Positions 39,514 to 49,005 of a stretch of 64,000 bases of DNA are shown in pieces. Position 1 is the stretch's first letter. Each line of letters starts with the position of its first letter. Source of the stretch: Aliivibrio finisterrensis (GTDB lineage: Bacteria; Pseudomonadota; Gammaproteobacteria; Enterobacterales; Vibrionaceae); the NCBI RefSeq assembly GCF_008933155.1, contig NZ_WBVP01000005.1, forward strand, positions 205,726-269,725, in the 5' to 3' direction. The position numbers and the translations under genes are program-made. The notes under the pieces were generated by a model. The model did not search any database and was not told the DNA's origin. It was given only the letters and a program-made list of their open reading frames with translations.

Positions 39514-41028
39514 AATACTGGTATTGTAATAATTACGTTTTGGGCAAGAGCAGATAATTTCTGCGCGATTAAATGAAATAACCTCTTCTAGAACAACGTC
39601 AAACCCCCATAGACGGTGAAGATGCTTCATTACTTCTTCATGACCTTTATCTAAAGGGATACGGTTATGTGGAATATGACGAAGAATTAACGATCTATCC
39701 CCACGAACATCAACATTCCACACCTGAATATTGGGTTCAAGATTACTTAAGTTATATTGAGCCGCTAATTTTTCTCTGATCTCTCGATAACCACTTTCAT
39801 CATGAATTGCGTTAATCTCGATATGTTTATTTTTATCATTATCTAAAATAGAAAATAGCTTAAATTCTCGAATAAGTTTCGGGGATAAATATTGGCTAAT
39901 AAAGCTCTCATCTTTGAAGTTATGCATTGCAAAGTGAACCGCATCGAGCCAATCACTGCCTGCTAAATCAGGAAACCATTCCTTGTCTTCATCGGTTGGA
40001 TCTTCACAAATTCGACGAATGTCTTGGAACATAGCAAAACCAAGAGCGTAAGGGTTGATACCACTGTAGTAAGGGCTGTTGTAGCTAGGCTGAGCAACGA
40101 CATTTGTATGGCTGTGTAAGAACTCGAGAATAAACTTTTCAGATACTAAGCCTTCATCATAAAGATGGTTAAGAATCGTATAATGCCAAAACGTTGCCCA
40201 GCCCTCGTTCATCACTTGTGTCTGTTTTTGTGGGTAAAAATATTGACTTATCTTTCGAATAATACGAACTACTTCTCGTTGCCATGACTCCAGAAGAGGC
40301 GCATGTTTTTCAATAAAATATAGAATGTTTTCTTGTGGCTCAGAAGGAAAACGGATCTTTTCTTCGGTATTTTCTTCTTTGGCTTTTGGTACGGTTCGCC
40401 ATAGGTCATTTACTTGAGACTGAAGGTAGGCTTCTCTGTCTTCTTGGCGGATTTTTTCTTCTGCAATTGAGATTTTTTCTGGGCGCTTGTATCTATCTAC
40501 CCCATAATTCATCAAAGCGTGACAAGAATCGAGAATTTTTTCGACTTCATCAACCCCATACTTTTCTTCGCATTTAGAGAGATATTGTTGAGCAAAAAGT
40601 AAATAATCGACAATAGAACTCGCATCTGTCCATGTTTGAAAAAGGTAGTTGCCTTTAAAGAAAGAATTATGACCATAACAGGCGTGTGCCATGACTAAAG
40701 CTTGCATGGTAATGGTATTTTCTTCCATTAAATAAGCAATGCAGGGGGATGAGTTGATCACTATTTCATAGGCCAATCCCATTTGTCCGTGCTTGTAATT
40801 TTGTTCTGTTTGGATAAATTTTTTTCCAAATGACCAGTGATGATAATTGATAGGCATACCGACACTGGAGTAGGCATCCATCATTTGCTCGGCAGTAATG
40901 ATCTCAATTTGGTTTGGATAGGTATCCAAGCGATAATGCTTAGCTACACGTTTAATCTCTACATGATACTGTTCTAGCATTTGAAAGGTCCAATCTGGCC
41001 CATCAGGTAGCTTTGTTGTCCTTTTCAT
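39511..41028 (-). CDS. ycgB: SpoVR family protein (YcgB)
   Basis: Protein of 505 residues of the SpoVR/YcgB family, named for a Bacillus spore-coat assembly gene; its biochemical role is unknown. Conserved blocks GPDWTFQMLEQYH, HAWYGHNSFFK-like AHACYGHNSFFKGNY, and MNEGWATFWHYTILNHLYDEG are clear; the histidine/glutamate pairs resemble a metal site. AGGAGG lies just before the ATG, 9 bases after yeaH. It is the third gene of the yeaG-yeaH-spoVR operon, associated in enterics with stationary phase and nitrogen starvation. Confidence 0.94.
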   Translation of the reverse strand: MKRTTKLPDGPDWTFQMLEQYHVEIKRVAKHYRLDTYPNQIEIITAEQMMDAYSSVGMPINYHHWSFGKKFIQTEQNYKHGQMGLAYEIVINSSPCIAYLMEENTITMQALVMAHACYGHNSFFKGNYLFQTWTDASSIVDYLLFAQQYLSKCEEKYGVDEVEKILDSCHALMNYGVDRYKRPEKISIAEEKIRQEDREAYLQSQVNDLWRTVPKAKEENTEEKIRFPSEPQENILYFIEKHAPLLESWQREVVRIIRKISQYFYPQKQTQVMNEGWATFWHYTILNHLYDEGLVSEKFILEFLHSHTNVVAQPSYNSPYYSGINPYALGFAMFQDIRRICEDPTDEDKEWFPDLAGSDWLDAVHFAMHNFKDESFISQYLSPKLIREFKLFSILDNDKNKHIEINAIHDESGYREIREKLAAQYNLSNLEPNIQVWNVDVRGDRSLILRHIPHNRIPLDKGHEEVMKHLHRLWGFDVVLEEVISFNRAEIICSCPKRNYYNTSI

Positions 41029-41037
41029 TCTTGCCTC

Positions 41038-42306
41038 CTAAGCCAGTTGTTTTTGAAACAGCTCTCTAAATATTGGATAGATATCTTCAATTGAACGAAT
41101 GTTTTTCATGGCGAAGTTATCGAACCCTTGTGTTACTTTTTCATACTCGGTCCAGAGAGTTTGATGATGACGTTTGGTGATCTCAATATAAGAGTAGTAC
41201 TGACAGGTAGGTAAAATAGAAGCAGTCAGTAATTCTTTACATTTGGGTGAGTCATCAGCCCAGTTATCGCCATCTGATGCTTGAGCGGCATAGATGTTCC
41301 ATTCGTTATTTGGGAAGCGCTCAGCAACAATCTTTTTCATCAGTCTAAGTGCGCTTGAAACCATGGTTCCGCCCGTTTCTTGAGAGTAAAAAAAGTCATG
41401 CTCATTAACTTCTTTTGCTTGGGTGTGATGGCGTATAAAAATCACTTCTACATTTTCATAGGTACGAGTAAGGAACAGATAAAGGAGTACATAGAAACGT
41501 TTAGCGATATCTTTGGTCGCTTGATCCATTGAGCCTGAGACATCCATTAAACAAAACATCACAGCTTGGCTTGATGGTATGGGTGTTCTTTCGTAGTTTT
41601 TATAACGTAAATCAAAAGAGTCGATATAGGGAACGTGTTTGATTTTTTCCCGTAACGCTTCTATTTCTTCCTGCATTTTTCGAATAGCAAGTGGGCGGCT
41701 AGGCTCGCTGGCTTTAATGTATTCTAACTCTTGCTCTAATTCATTTAGCAGTCTTTTTTTTCCTGCGGTCATCGCAGTACGTCGAGCAAGAGATTGCTGT
41801 AATGAACGAACAATATCGATATTAGAAGGAACCCCAGCGGTTTGATAACCAGCTCGGTGTGTTTCCCATTCAGTTATTTTTTGAACTTGGTTTTTCTCAA
41901 GATTAGGTAATTCAAGTTCTTCAAATAGAATGTCTAAGTATTCGTCTTTTGAGATCTGAAAACTAAATTCATCCTCACCTTCGCCATCTGCACTGGCATC
42001 TCCAGCACCTGCACCTCCACCATTTCCTCCTTGTGGTCGTTCAATTTTGTCACCTTTAATAAATTGATCATTACCAGGAAGAACTCGTTCACGAATGCCT
42101 CCTTGCCCTTGGTGAAAAACTGGCTCAGAAATATCCCCTTTAGGGATCGAAATGCTTTCACCGCTCTCAGTATTGGTTACTGAACGTTGATTTACAGCAT
42201 CGGAAACCGCACGTTTAATTTGGTCTTTGTGGCGACGAATAAAGCGCTGTCTATTGACGGTGCTTTTCTTTTTGCCATTTAACCTTCGGTCAATAAATTG
42301 AGCCAT
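41038..42306 (-). CDS. yeaH: YeaH/YhbH family protein (DUF444)
   Basis: Protein of 422 residues. A basic N-terminus ([20 protein letters not shown]) leads to a linker rich in glycine and acidic residues (about 80-110) and a C-terminal von Willebrand A-like domain with the metal-site sequence [15 protein letters not shown]. It is a partner of the YeaG kinase in a conserved operon; molecular role unknown. AGGAGGG precedes the ATG. It is separated from yeaG by 126 bases containing a hairpin. Confidence 0.94.
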   Translation of the reverse strand: MAQFIDRRLNGKKKSTVNRQRFIRRHKDQIKRAVSDAVNQRSVTNTESGESISIPKGDISEPVFHQGQGGIRERVLPGNDQFIKGDKIERPQGGNGGGAGAGDASADGEGEDEFSFQISKDEYLDILFEELELPNLEKNQVQKITEWETHRAGYQTAGVPSNIDIVRSLQQSLARRTAMTAGKKRLLNELEQELEYIKASEPSRPLAIRKMQEEIEALREKIKHVPYIDSFDLRYKNYERTPIPSSQAVMFCLMDVSGSMDQATKDIAKRFYVLLYLFLTRTYENVEVIFIRHHTQAKEVNEHDFFYSQETGGTMVSSALRLMKKIVAERFPNNEWNIYAAQASDGDNWADDSPKCKELLTASILPTCQYYSYIEITKRHHQTLWTEYEKVTQGFDNFAMKNIRSIEDIYPIFRELFQKQLA

Positions 42307-42391
42307 AATATTGCCCTCCTAATTCATATCACCTCAATTAAGTTTTAATCTATTTATATAGACATCAACTTAGTCAAAATGTTATCGGTTT

Positions 42392-42412
42392 AGCCCATCT
42401 TGATGATGGGCT
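42392..42412 (-). other. Hairpin between yeaG and yeaH
   Basis: AGCCCATC (42392-42399) and GATGGGCT (42405-42412) form an 8-bp stem with a 5-base loop in the yeaG-yeaH spacer. No T run follows on the minus strand. It may be an RNA-processing or stability element giving different levels of kinase and downstream proteins. Confidence 0.55.
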
Positions 42413-42432
42413 GTAACATCCTGTTATAATAA

Positions 42433-44367
42433 TTATGACGATTTTCGAACACGTAAATACCATTCTGCTAATAGACGGACTTGTTTTTTGGTGTAGCCTT
42501 TTTCCATCATACGAGCCACGAAATCATCGTGCTTTTTCTGATCGTCAGTGGAGGTTTTTCCATTAAAGGAGATGACAGGAAGTAAATCCTCGGTGTTTGA
42601 AAACATTTTCTTTTCGATAACGACACGCAATTTTTCGTAGCTGGTCCAGGTTGGGTTTTGTCCATTATTATTGGCTTTAGCACGAAGTACAAAGTTGACG
42701 ATTTCATTCCTAAAATCTTTCGGGTTGCTTATTCCTGCTGTTTTTTCAATTTTTTCGAGCTCATCATTGAGTGCTGAACGGTCAAAAAGCTGTCCTGTTT
42801 CAGGATCTCGATACTCTTGGTCTTGAATCCAAAAATCTGCATAGGTGACGTAACGGTCAAAAATGTTTTGTCCGTACTCAGAGTAAGATTCTAGGTAAGC
42901 GGTTTGAATTTCCTTACCAATAAACTCTACGTATTTAGGGACTAAGAAACCTTTAACGAACTCTGTGTATTTATCAGCAATATCTTGAGCAAATTGTTCT
43001 CGTTCAATTTGTTGTTCAATAACATAAAACAGATGAACGGGATTTGCTGCGACTTCGGTTTGGTCGAAGTTAAATACGCGTGAAAGGATCTTAAAGGCAA
43101 ATCGTGTTGAAAGCCCAGACATTCCTTCATCAACTCCAGCAAAGTCACGGTATTCTTGGTAGCTTTTGGCTTTTGGATCTGTGTCTTTTAAGGTTTCACC
43201 ATCATAAACGCGCATTTTAGAAAACAGTGAGGAGTTTTCGGGATCTTTAAGACGAGACAGTATCGAGAACTGAGCTAAAATATCCAAAGTACTTGGTGAG
43301 CAAGGCGCATGGAATAGTTCACTGTGTTCCAATAGCTTTTGATAGATTTTAATTTCTTCAGATACACGCAAACAATAAGGGACTTTTACGATGTAAACCC
43401 TATCTAGAAAGGCCTCATTATTTTTGTTATTTCTGAAGGTTTGCCATTCTGATTCATTCGAATGAGCTAAAATCATGCCATCAAAGGGCAGTGCAGATAA
43501 GCCTTCTGTGCCGTTGAAGTTACCTTCTTGGGTTGCTGTTAGTAGAGGATGAAGCACTTTAATTGGTGCTTTAAACATTTCTACAAACTCCATTAAGCCT
43601 TGGTTGGCTTTACACAAGGATCCTGAATAACTATAAGCATCAGGATCATCTTGTGCATAATGCTCCAATTGACGAATATCTACTTTACCAACAAGAGAGG
43701 ATATATCTTGGTTGTTTTCATCTCCAGGTTCAGTTTTTGCTATCCCAATTTGCTCGAGAATTGATGGATGTATTTTGATTACTTTAAATTTAGTTATGTC
43801 GCCACCAAATTCATGTAATCTTTTTGCTGCCCATGGAGACATTATTGAGCGTAGGTTACGAGGTTCGATGCCGTATTCTTTTTTTAGTAATTCACCATCT
43901 TCTATTACATCAAACAAACAGAAAGGGTGATCATTTACAGGGCTTCGTTCTCCATTGGCACTTAATATATAAATAGGCAATTTCTGCATTAAGCTTTTTA
44001 GTTTTTCAGCAATCGATGATTTACCGCCACCTACCGGCCCTAATAAGTAGAGCACTTGTTTGCGCTCTTCAAGACCCTGAGCAGCATGCTTAAGATAAGA
44101 CACAATTTGTTCAATTGGTTCTTCCATCCCGTAGAAGTCTTTAAAGCTCTCATAGCGAGAAATAACTCGGTTAGAAAAAATACGACTAAGCTGAGGATCA
44201 AGTGCAGTGTCTATGACTTCAGGTTCGCCAATCGCCATAAGGAGTCTTTCTGCTGCATTAGCATAAGCACTTTTGTCATTACTACATATGGCCAAGAAAT
44301 CTTGCAGTGACATCTCTTCATCTTTTGCCGCTTCATAACGGGCTTGATAGTGGTCAAAAATACTCAT
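42433..44367 (-). CDS. yeaG: PrkA family serine protein kinase YeaG
   Basis: Kinase of 644 residues, same length as E. coli YeaG. The N-terminal AAA-like domain holds the P-loop LLGPVGGGKSS (about residues 107-117); the C-terminal part is the PrkA kinase domain. ATG at 44367 (MSIFDHYQARYEAAKDEE) is preferred: AGAGGAA is 7 bases away, while the ATG at 44373 almost touches it. YeaG is induced by starvation in E. coli through RpoS and NtrC. It heads yeaG-yeaH-spoVR. Confidence 0.95.
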   Translation of the reverse strand: MSIFDHYQARYEAAKDEEMSLQDFLAICSNDKSAYANAAERLLMAIGEPEVIDTALDPQLSRIFSNRVISRYESFKDFYGMEEPIEQIVSYLKHAAQGLEERKQVLYLLGPVGGGKSSIAEKLKSLMQKLPIYILSANGERSPVNDHPFCLFDVIEDGELLKKEYGIEPRNLRSIMSPWAAKRLHEFGGDITKFKVIKIHPSILEQIGIAKTEPGDENNQDISSLVGKVDIRQLEHYAQDDPDAYSYSGSLCKANQGLMEFVEMFKAPIKVLHPLLTATQEGNFNGTEGLSALPFDGMILAHSNESEWQTFRNNKNNEAFLDRVYIVKVPYCLRVSEEIKIYQKLLEHSELFHAPCSPSTLDILAQFSILSRLKDPENSSLFSKMRVYDGETLKDTDPKAKSYQEYRDFAGVDEGMSGLSTRFAFKILSRVFNFDQTEVAANPVHLFYVIEQQIEREQFAQDIADKYTEFVKGFLVPKYVEFIGKEIQTAYLESYSEYGQNIFDRYVTYADFWIQDQEYRDPETGQLFDRSALNDELEKIEKTAGISNPKDFRNEIVNFVLRAKANNNGQNPTWTSYEKLRVVIEKKMFSNTEDLLPVISFNGKTSTDDQKKHDDFVARMMEKGYTKKQVRLLAEWYLRVRKSS

Positions 44368-44500
44368 ATCCATTTCCTCTTGTCATCCGTTTTTTAATTT
44401 AGCTTCTATATAAGGTTAGTTACTAAACCCTTATTTTGTCCAAGAAAAAACTAAAAATAGCATGAAAATTAATCAAGAAATGTGGCAGTGCGCAGATATA

Positions 44501-44530
44501 AAAAAGGCGAACTTTGAAAAGTTCACCAGT
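44501..44530 (-). terminator. folD terminator
   Basis: On the minus strand GGTGAACTTT and AAAGTTCGCC pair across about 44506-44527 with one T-G wobble, followed by TTTTTT. It ends folD before yeaG's promoter region. Confidence 0.8.
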
Positions 44531-44553
44531 TGATGATTTTATCATTAGTTCAG

Positions 44554-45411
44554 TTATTTACTGTGGAACTGCTCGCAGGCAAGTAATGTATTTTCAATAA
44601 GACTAGCAACTGTCATAGGACCAACGCCACCAGGAACAGGAGTAATGTAGCTTGCTTTTGTTTTTGCTACGTCGTATTCAACATCACCGATTAACTTACC
44701 TGAGTCTAAACGGTTGATACCTACATCGACTACGACAGCACCTTCTTTGATCCACTCTCCTGGGATAAAGTTTGGTTTACCAACGGCAACGACAATAAGG
44801 TCGGCTTGACGGATGTGATGCTCAAGATTTTTAGTGAATCGATGACAGGTTGTGGTTGTACAACCAGCAAGCAGCAATTCAAGCGTCATTGGACGACCAA
44901 CGATGTTTGATGCGCCGACAACAACCGCATGCATTCCACGTACCTGAATATTGTAACGTTCAAGTAAGGTAATGATGCCTTTAGGTGTGCATGAACGCAA
45001 TTTTGGAATGCGTTGAGAAAGTCGACCAACGTTATATGGATGAAAACCATCAACGTCTTTTTCGGGATCAATGTGCTCTAAAATTTTAGTGCTGTCCATT
45101 CCTGCTGGAAGAGGAAGTTGAACTAAAATACCATCAATCTCTGAGTCTTGATTTAGTGTGTCAATAATAGACAACAATTCAGCTTCTGTTGTGGTGGTTG
45201 GCAAATCGTAAGATTTTGAAATAAAACCAACTTCTTCACAAGCACGGCGCTTGCTTCCAACATAAACTTGAGAGGCTGGATCTTGTCCAACTAATACTAC
45301 GGCTAGCCCTGGAGCACGTAATCCGGCTTCTACGCGAGCTTTAACACGAGCCCCAACTTCTGAGCGAACAGTTTGGGAGATAAGTTTTCCATCGATATTT
45401 TGAGCGGTCAT
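44554..45411 (-). CDS. folD: Methylene-THF dehydrogenase/cyclohydrolase FolD
   Basis: Two-activity enzyme that interconverts 5,10-methylene-, methenyl- and 10-formyl-tetrahydrofolate with NADP. Active-site lysine lies in [26 protein letters not shown] and [13 protein letters not shown] are family signatures. ATG at 45411 (MTAQNIDGK) gives 285 residues, close to the E. coli 288, and has AGGA 5 bases upstream; in-frame codons further up are unlikely. A PurR-like box lies 70 bases upstream. It is divergent from tRNA-Arg. Confidence 0.96.
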   Translation of the reverse strand: MTAQNIDGKLISQTVRSEVGARVKARVEAGLRAPGLAVVLVGQDPASQVYVGSKRRACEEVGFISKSYDLPTTTTEAELLSIIDTLNQDSEIDGILVQLPLPAGMDSTKILEHIDPEKDVDGFHPYNVGRLSQRIPKLRSCTPKGIITLLERYNIQVRGMHAVVVGASNIVGRPMTLELLLAGCTTTTCHRFTKNLEHHIRQADLIVVAVGKPNFIPGEWIKEGAVVVDVGINRLDSGKLIGDVEYDVAKTKASYITPVPGGVGPMTVASLIENTLLACEQFHSK

Positions 45412-45480
45412 AATAATCCTATACAAGGGCTTTGACTGATTGACGTTCGTATTGTCTCAGAATTAAATAGTAATAGCTAG

Positions 45481-45496
45481 ACGCAAACGATTGCAT
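45481..45496. promoter_or_regulatory. Candidate PurR box before folD
   Basis: ACGCAAACGATTGCAT matches the palindromic PurR consensus ACGCAAACGTTTGCGT at 14 of 16 positions. It lies 70 bases upstream of the folD start, in the divergent gap to tRNA-Arg. Purine repression of folD would fit its role in making 10-formyl-THF; regulation is inferred. Confidence 0.65.
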
Positions 45497-45634
45497 CCCA
45501 TGCTCATGAAGTCATAAAAATAACAGTATCCATAAATATGCTAGTGAGAATGAAGTTAAAGACTTATATTTAATCAAACAATAAGCAATCTGCTTTATTT
45601 TTCAGCATTCAGTAAGATAATGATAAGAAAAGGA

Positions 45635-45662
45635 TTGATCTGTTTACGGATATTCGTATAAT
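45635..45662 (+). promoter_or_regulatory. tRNA-Arg promoter
   Basis: TTGATC (45635-45640), a 16-base spacer and a perfect TATAAT (45657-45662), followed by the C-rich discriminator CTACCCC. The first base of the tRNA is 13 bases after the -10. The GC-rich discriminator fits stringent control of stable RNA. Confidence 0.75.
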
Positions 45663-45675
45663 TCTACCCCATAGA

Positions 45676-45752
45676 GCGCCCTTAGCTCAGCTGGATAGAG
45701 CACCTCCCTTCTAAGGAGGTGGTCGAAGGTTCGAATCCTTCAGGGCGTACCA
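45676..45752 (+). tRNA. tRNA-Arg (anticodon TCT)
   Basis: A 77-base cloverleaf: acceptor GCGCCCT/AGGGCGT, D arm GCTCAGCTGGATAGAGC, anticodon stem CCTCC/GGAGG with loop CTTCTAA (anticodon TCT, reading AGA), T arm GAAGG TTCGAAT CCTTC, discriminator A and an encoded CCA. It is a single tRNA with its own promoter and terminator. Confidence 0.97.
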
Positions 45753-45758
45753 AATTGG

Positions 45759-45797
45759 AAAAGCCGCATTAACCTTATGGTTGGTGCGGCTTTTTTC
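45759..45797 (+). terminator. tRNA-Arg terminator
   Basis: A 16-bp stem with two T-G pairs (45759-45774 with 45779-45794, loop TTAT) built on AAAAGCCGCA and TGCGGCTTTT, followed by a T run. Confidence 0.92.
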
Positions 45798-45862
45798 ATT
45801 TCTATCATATAATTTTTCAATGTGTTAGCGTTAGTTCATTACCCTGTTAATGGATTACTCTC

Positions 45863-47320
45863 ATGTCTTTTTGGAATGCTTTTTCAATTACAACTCGTTA
45901 CGCTGAATTACCTCGCAGTTTTTTTACTTATGTTCAACCAACGCCGTTGGAAAATACACGTTGGGTTATGTGGAACAGTAATCTTGCGGCACAGTTTGGT
46001 TTACCTGAAGATCCTGAGAGTAATACTGAGTTACTTCCTTCTTTTTCTGGTGAGCATGTCCCTACTGTTTTCTCTCCATTAGCAATGAAATATGCAGGCC
46101 ATCAATTTGGTGGATATAACCCTGATCTTGGTGATGGGCGAGGATTATTACTTGCTGAAATTAAGGATAAAGAAGGAAACAGCTTTGACCTTCATTTAAA
46201 AGGAGCAGGGTTAACGCCTTATTCTCGATCTGGCGATGGAAGAGCAGTACTTCGATCTACTATTCGTGAATATTTGTGCAGTGAGGCTATGGCTGGGTTA
46301 AGTATCCCAACAACACGAGCATTAGGTATGATGACGAGTGATACCCCGGTCTTTAGAGAAGGCTATGAAACAGGAGCCTTACTTATCCGAATGGCTGAGA
46401 CTCATGTTCGATTTGGTCATTTTGAGCATCTGTTTTATTCCAATTTATTGGCAGAGCAGAAATTATTGGCGGATAAGGTGATTGAGTGGCATTACCCTCA
46501 ATGCTTAGCTGAAGATAAGCCCTATGCGGCAATGTTCGATGAAATCGCAGACAAAACAGCATATATGATTGCACATTGGCAGGCTGTTGGGTTTGCTCAT
46601 GGGGTGATGAACACAGATAACATGTCGATCATTGGGCAAACGTTTGACTATGGCCCATTTGGTTTTTTAGATGATTATGAACCGAGCTATATTTGCAATC
46701 ATTCAGATTACCAAGGTCGCTATGCGTTTAATCAACAACCGAGAATAGGACTATGGAATCTATCGGCATTAGCACATTCTCTTTCGTCATTGATTGAAAA
46801 ATCAGATTTAGAATCCTCCTTAGAGAAGTATGAAACTCGCTTGGGTCATTATTTTAGTCAACTAATGAGAAAGAAATTGGGGTTACTTTCTAAACAAGAA
46901 GGAGATAGCCGATTATTTGAGTCGATGTTTGAATTATTGTCACAAAGCTCTGTAGATTACACACGGTTTATGAGAACGTTGTCTTATTTAGATGGTCAAG
47001 ATAAGCAAACCATTATTGATTTGTTTTTAGATAGAGAGGCCGCAACACTTTGGATTGACCTATATTTGGCACGATGTGAGAAAGAAGAGAAGAGTGCTGA
47101 GATACGCGGTAAAGAAATGAGAAGGGTAAACCCTAAGTACATTCTTAGAAATTATCTTGCTCAACAAGCCATTAATAAAGCGAAAGACGGTGATTATAGT
47201 GAGATTAAGACATTATCTATGTTGCTGGCCTCTCCCTTTGATGAGCATCCTAGGTTTGAATCATACGCTCAATTACCACCTGAATGGGGAAAGAAAATGG
47301 AGATTAGTTGTTCATCTTAA
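45863..47320 (+). CDS. selO: Protein adenylyltransferase SelO
   Basis: Pseudokinase-fold enzyme of 485 residues (E. coli YdiU/SelO 478) that transfers AMP to Ser, Thr or Tyr of target proteins. The nucleotide-binding [26 protein letters not shown] region, the [13 protein letters not shown] catalytic segment and [12 protein letters not shown] metal site are intact. The bacterial selenocysteine-free C-terminus is normal. The ribosome site is weak. The gene follows tRNA-Arg and is probably monocistronic. Confidence 0.95.
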   Translation: MSFWNAFSITTRYAELPRSFFTYVQPTPLENTRWVMWNSNLAAQFGLPEDPESNTELLPSFSGEHVPTVFSPLAMKYAGHQFGGYNPDLGDGRGLLLAEIKDKEGNSFDLHLKGAGLTPYSRSGDGRAVLRSTIREYLCSEAMAGLSIPTTRALGMMTSDTPVFREGYETGALLIRMAETHVRFGHFEHLFYSNLLAEQKLLADKVIEWHYPQCLAEDKPYAAMFDEIADKTAYMIAHWQAVGFAHGVMNTDNMSIIGQTFDYGPFGFLDDYEPSYICNHSDYQGRYAFNQQPRIGLWNLSALAHSLSSLIEKSDLESSLEKYETRLGHYFSQLMRKKLGLLSKQEGDSRLFESMFELLSQSSVDYTRFMRTLSYLDGQDKQTIIDLFLDREAATLWIDLYLARCEKEEKSAEIRGKEMRRVNPKYILRNYLAQQAINKAKDGDYSEIKTLSMLLASPFDEHPRFESYAQLPPEWGKKMEISCSS

Positions 47321-47357
47321 CTCATTGTTAATTTAATTTTTTATACACAATATAGTA

Positions 47358-47912
47358 TTAGCTTGGATTCGAAGTTTTATTCAAGCTATGAAACATAAAG
47401 TGAAGTAATTCATCCATTGCTGTTTTACGATTATCCTCTGTGTTTGTGTAACCTTGCGCTAAGACACTCCAAGAAGAATTGATTTGGTTTGGTAGAAATA
47501 CAGCAATAAATATACTGGCTTTATCCGCTTCATTCTTATTATCTAAAGGCTGTAAACCTGTCTGTAATCCTGTCTCATTTAAAATTTTCGTATCACTAAT
47601 AGCACTCTCAATGCCAAGTCCATAGCCCACATAAAATTCAGCGAATGTAGGGTTGTCTGTATAAATAAATCCTTTCTCTGTTAATTCATTTTTTAGTGAC
47701 TTGATGAAGCGTTGTTCAGTATTGTTTTCATTTAATGTGCTATTTAAATAATTGGCATTGATATTCGGATGCCAAGCAAATGTACGTTTGCCTGCGATGA
47801 CATCATTAATGTTGCCAATGGTCACTAGATTTACAGTACTTTTTTCTTGATACGTTTCGGACACGCAGCCAGTAACAAAAGTGAGGAGTAAAAAAGACAA
47901 GAAATATTTCAA
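47358..47912 (-). CDS. DUF4136-type lipoprotein
   Basis: Lipoprotein of 184 residues with signal MKYFLSFLLLTFVTGC (lipobox VTGC; Val at +2 predicts the outer membrane). The remainder has the DUF4136 pattern: KRTFAWHP near the N-terminus, a middle LKNELTEKGF, then ADFYVGYGLG-like AEFYVGYGLGIE. The start is TTG at 47912 with AGG about 9 bases upstream. Function is unknown. It is convergent with selO with only 37 bases between. Confidence 0.8.
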   Translation of the reverse strand: MKYFLSFLLLTFVTGCVSETYQEKSTVNLVTIGNINDVIAGKRTFAWHPNINANYLNSTLNENNTEQRFIKSLKNELTEKGFIYTDNPTFAEFYVGYGLGIESAISDTKILNETGLQTGLQPLDNKNEADKASIFIAVFLPNQINSSWSVLAQGYTNTEDNRKTAMDELLHFMFHSLNKTSNPS

Positions 47913-47973
47913 AGTGATAACCTATTTGAGGGGGAAGTAATTAGGGGTGAAGTTTTATGATTAAGATAGGTTC

Positions 47974-48002
47974 AAAAAAGGTGAGTAGTATTCCTCACCT
48001 TT
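47974..48002 (-). terminator. cspD terminator
   Basis: AAAGGTGAG (47977-47985) and CTCACCTTT (47994-48002) form a 9-bp stem; the minus strand continues with TTT, ending cspD. Confidence 0.82.
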
Positions 48003-48024
48003 AAGATAATGACTCGAGGTAAGG

Positions 48025-48246
48025 TTATTTAACCGCTTCACCTTCAAGTGGTTTAATTTCACTGGCGTGAAAACCTTTTGGCCCTTCGTGGATTTCGTAA
48101 GTAACAGATTGACCTGCCTTTAGTGTGCGGTAGCCATCCATCTCAATAGTAGAATAGTGCGCAAAAATATCACCATCTTCACCTTCAGGACAAATGAAGC
48201 CAAACCCTTTGGCGTTATTGAACCATTTTACTGTACCTGTTGCCAT
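48025..48246 (-). CDS. cspD: Cold-shock-like protein CspD
   Basis: Single cold-shock domain of 73 residues. RNP1 is KGFGFI and RNP2 is DIFAH; the extended tail KPLEGEAVK is typical of CspD. E. coli CspD is made in stationary phase and inhibits DNA replication by binding single strands. ATG at 48246 has AGAGGGA about 9 bases upstream; an upstream in-frame ATG at 48255 overlaps this site. It is divergent from clpS, a conserved arrangement. Confidence 0.93.
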   Translation of the reverse strand: MATGTVKWFNNAKGFGFICPEGEDGDIFAHYSTIEMDGYRTLKAGQSVTYEIHEGPKGFHASEIKPLEGEAVK

Positions 48247-48642
48247 GCTATACATCCCTCTGCATTTTTTAATTACCTAGCATAATATTTATCAATTAAG
48301 AATCTGCTTAATTGATAACCACTACAAGTACACTGTATTAAATCTAAAGAGGGAGTCAAGAACATTTTGTTAACTTTGTTAACATTTGCGCTTAATATCA
48401 TTTTTGCGATTAACATAATTATCAGTAATAACAATGTGATAAATTAAAGTGGTGTTAACTAAAAAAAGGCTCTATTCTTTAATTTGTTATCGATGATTTT
48501 CTATTCAATTAATAGGAAATTAAGTGATAAAGACTCTAAATTGACATCTTTTGTTTGATGTAACTCCTCGTCTAGATTAGGCTCAATAGTAAGGGGATAC
48601 CTTGATGTATCAGAAATGCTATTTAACTAATCAGTTGTCAAC
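48247..48642. promoter_or_regulatory. Divergent cspD-clpS regulatory region
   Basis: A 396-base AT-rich gap. It contains a perfect tandem repeat TTTGTTAAC-TTTGTTAAC (48366-48383) and a third GTTAAC at 48454-48459. A TTGACA hexamer lies at 48541 but no good -10 follows at standard spacing. No small gene is convincing. Confidence 0.45.
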
Positions 48643-48963
48643 ATGAGTAAATTATATGAATGGATTTCTCCTGATTCAGATGTACTAGAATTGGAGAAAA
48701 CAGGATTAAAACCACCAGCAATGTATAAAGTGGTTTTAAACAATGATGATTACACTCCGATGGAGTTTGTTGTCGAAGTTTTGGATAAATTTTTTTCCAT
48801 GGATTTGGAAAAAGCAACACAATTAATGTTAACCGTGCATTATGAAGGGAAAGCAGTATGTGGGATTTTTACTGCTGAAGTTGCTGAAACTAAAGTTGCG
48901 CAAGTCAATACGTATTCGCGTGATAATGAGCACCCACTACTGTGTACAATGGAGCAAGTATAA
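48643..48963 (+). CDS. clpS: ATP-dependent Clp protease adaptor ClpS
   Basis: Adaptor of 106 residues that binds N-degron substrates (N-terminal Leu, Phe, Trp, Tyr) and delivers them to ClpA. The binding pocket residues are in [20 protein letters not shown] and the [21 protein letters not shown] helix with its conserved histidine. No clear ribosome site precedes the ATG. clpA follows 42 bases later. Confidence 0.96.
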   Translation: MSKLYEWISPDSDVLELEKTGLKPPAMYKVVLNNDDYTPMEFVVEVLDKFFSMDLEKATQLMLTVHYEGKAVCGIFTAEVAETKVAQVNTYSRDNEHPLLCTMEQV

Positions 48964-49005
48964 GCTTGTTCGTTACACCATCTTTTGGTGTTTTGGGAGG
49001 TTCCT

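Noticed and set aside
45616..45630. Fur-like GATAATGATAAG before tRNA-Arg
   Set aside because: Only the first half of the 19-base Fur consensus matches; the second half does not.
45822..46082. Frame overlapping the start of selO
   Set aside because: It is a shifted frame of selO rich in leucine and phenylalanine by codon shadowing; selO itself matches its family through this region.
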